Of a stretch of DNA of 64,000 nt, positions 63,127 through 64,000 are shown piece after piece (position 1 is the stretch's first letter; each line of letters opens with the position of its first letter). Under the pieces are notes generated by a model that saw only the letters and a list, made by a program, of their open reading frames with translations, did not search any database and was not told the DNA's origin. A program made the translations under genes and the position numbers. This DNA comes from Mucilaginibacter ginsenosidivorax (GTDB lineage: Bacteria > Bacteroidota > Bacteroidia > Sphingobacteriales > Sphingobacteriaceae): NCBI RefSeq assembly GCF_007971525.1, contig NZ_CP042437.1, forward strand, positions 5,146,001-5,210,000. Direction: 5' to 3'.

Positions 63127-63690
63127 ATGTACAATCAAAACGAAATCACAAAAGAAACCTTAGAACAATATTTAATTAAGGTGACGGCAGGGCTAATTTA
63201 TACGGCTCGTGATATGGCGTGGAATAAAATATCAGATAACTATTTATATATTTTATCGCCATATAATGGTACAGACAAAAAAAATTGCTTTGAAAGATAT
63301 GCCGTCAGGAAACGAATAAATGACGTTAAAGAACCGCAACCGTTAAAGACAGTAATGCCCGAATTATTGGATTGTTATCCAGATTTGTACGACATTGTTT
63401 TGTATTTATATAGGGCTTCAAAGAGACTGACGGTGATCGAAATCGAATATCGCACAAAAGATGATTTAGATGATAACTATAGGGCAACGGTTGTAAACGA
63501 TCCTCCGATGTGCCACTCCTATGTAGTTATTCCTCCTTATCGAACCCATGACAAAAAACGAAAATTTGACATTAATTGGCAAAATAATACTATCTCGAAT
63601 CGGTTGAATATATTTTGGTGGAGATTAAAATATCGCACGAACGAACTAATAAGAAGAGACGGGTTTAGGGAAAGCATAAAATGGAATTAA
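63127..63690 (+). CDS. Hypothetical protein
   Basis: A 187-residue soluble basic protein with no family recognised by eye. It is rich in aromatic residues and lysine, with ordinary helical start (ETLEQYLIKVTAGLIY). AT-richer than neighbours. It starts 6 nt after the HisKA gene, so they may be co-transcribed, and its stop overlaps the stop of the convergent kinase gene. Confidence 0.7.
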   Translation: MYNQNEITKETLEQYLIKVTAGLIYTARDMAWNKISDNYLYILSPYNGTDKKNCFERYAVRKRINDVKEPQPLKTVMPELLDCYPDLYDIVLYLYRASKRLTVIEIEYRTKDDLDDNYRATVVNDPPMCHSYVVIPPYRTHDKKRKFDINWQNNTISNRLNIFWWRLKYRTNELIRRDGFRESIKWN

Positions 63691-64000
63691 ATCCCTATCG
63701 GAATTGTAAACCAAAAAGTACTTCCTTTCCCCGGTTCGCTGTCAACCCCAATTTGCCCTTCATGTTTTTTAATAATTTCGGCGCTGATGTATAATCCTAA
63801 GCCTAATCCGCCCGTTTGAAAGCCAGCTGTTTCAACCCGGTAATAGCGTTCAAAAATGCGTTTTACTTCGTCGGGCTGTATGCCAGGCCCTTTATCTGTT
63901 ACACTAACCCTGGCCATATCGTTTATTTTTTTAATTGAAACAATAATATCCTTCGACCGGGGAGCGTATTTCACAGCGTTATTTATAAAGTTTACCAACA
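63687..64000 (-). CDS. Sensor histidine kinase, C-terminal HATPase part (5' truncated by window end)
   Basis: The last 104 or so codons of a histidine kinase whose start lies beyond the window. The ATP-binding boxes are intact: N box (FINNAVKYAP), G1 (DKGPGI), F box (IFERYYR) and G2 (GLGLGLYI), ending STFWFTIPIGI. It is a separate gene on the opposite strand from the HisKA protein above. Confidence 0.92.
   Translation of the reverse strand, partial: LVNFINNAVKYAPRSKDIIVSIKKINDMARVSVTDKGPGIQPDEVKRIFERYYRVETAGFQTGGLGLGLYISAEIIKKHEGQIGVDSEPGKGSTFWFTIPIGI

Overview
The window looks like a chromosomal segment of a Bacteroidota soil or plant-associated bacterium of the Sphingobacteriaceae, probably Mucilaginibacter or a close relative. 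The evidence is two SusC/SusD pairs, an ECF sigma/FecR anti-sigma locus, many glycoside hydrolases, FG-GAP/ASPIC lipoproteins, AT-rich spacers with few Shine-Dalgarno sequences, and several intergenic palindrome families. The genus is an inference from gene content. No rRNA, tRNA or CRISPR array was recognised.

Left part (1-14200): the 3' portion of an AraC-DNA-binding/FtsX-permease fusion gene with a terminator. Next comes a cell-surface signalling and uptake locus (sigma factor, FecR, STN-bearing SusC, SusD-like lipoprotein). It is followed by a PEP-mutase-like lyase, a DinB-like protein, a tiny orphan ORF and a convergent multi-pass acyltransferase-like protein.

Accessory island (about 14130-18775): an unrecognised coiled-coil/winged-helix-like protein faces a 942-residue protein that joins an N-terminal TIR domain to a full Hsp70-type ATPase and a C-terminal helical-repeat region. 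The TIR-Hsp70 gene is visibly AT-richer than its neighbours and lies between copies of a 17-bp perfect inverted repeat. It is the best candidate here for an undescribed system, most likely immune or stress-sensing. A 157-bp dispersed palindromic repeat follows, with a second copy near 33.9 kb.

Middle (18800-37500): an mlaEFD lipid-transport operon, then an AraC regulator and a cytoplasmic beta-mannobiose pathway (SSS symporter, GH130 mannosylglucose phosphorylase, cellobiose/mannobiose 2-epimerase, GH27 alpha-galactosidase). After these come an Rpn-type PD-(D/E)XK nuclease, NhaA, an M1 peptidase, a small hypothetical protein, and a Nudix-type transcription factor divergent from a GH3 beta-glucosidase with a palindromic operator candidate between them.

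Right part (37500-64000): a second SusCD pair, a terminator, then an array of a CRTAC1/ASPIC lipoprotein, a vanadium-haloperoxidase-like lipoprotein, two paralogous CxxCH plus FG-GAP lipoproteins and a GH2 hydrolase, closed by a terminator. This suggests a polymer-uptake locus joined to an extracytoplasmic redox module. Beyond it lie aguB-aguA (agmatine to putrescine) with a large hairpin between them, a phased T-tract (probably curved) region, a flippase-like membrane protein, an aromatic amino acid hydroxylase with a long C-terminal extension, a VapBC-type toxin-antitoxin pair, a repeat cluster, an SDR, a PAS-GAF-HisKA protein without ATPase domain, a hypothetical protein, and the C-terminus of a sensor kinase cut by the window end.
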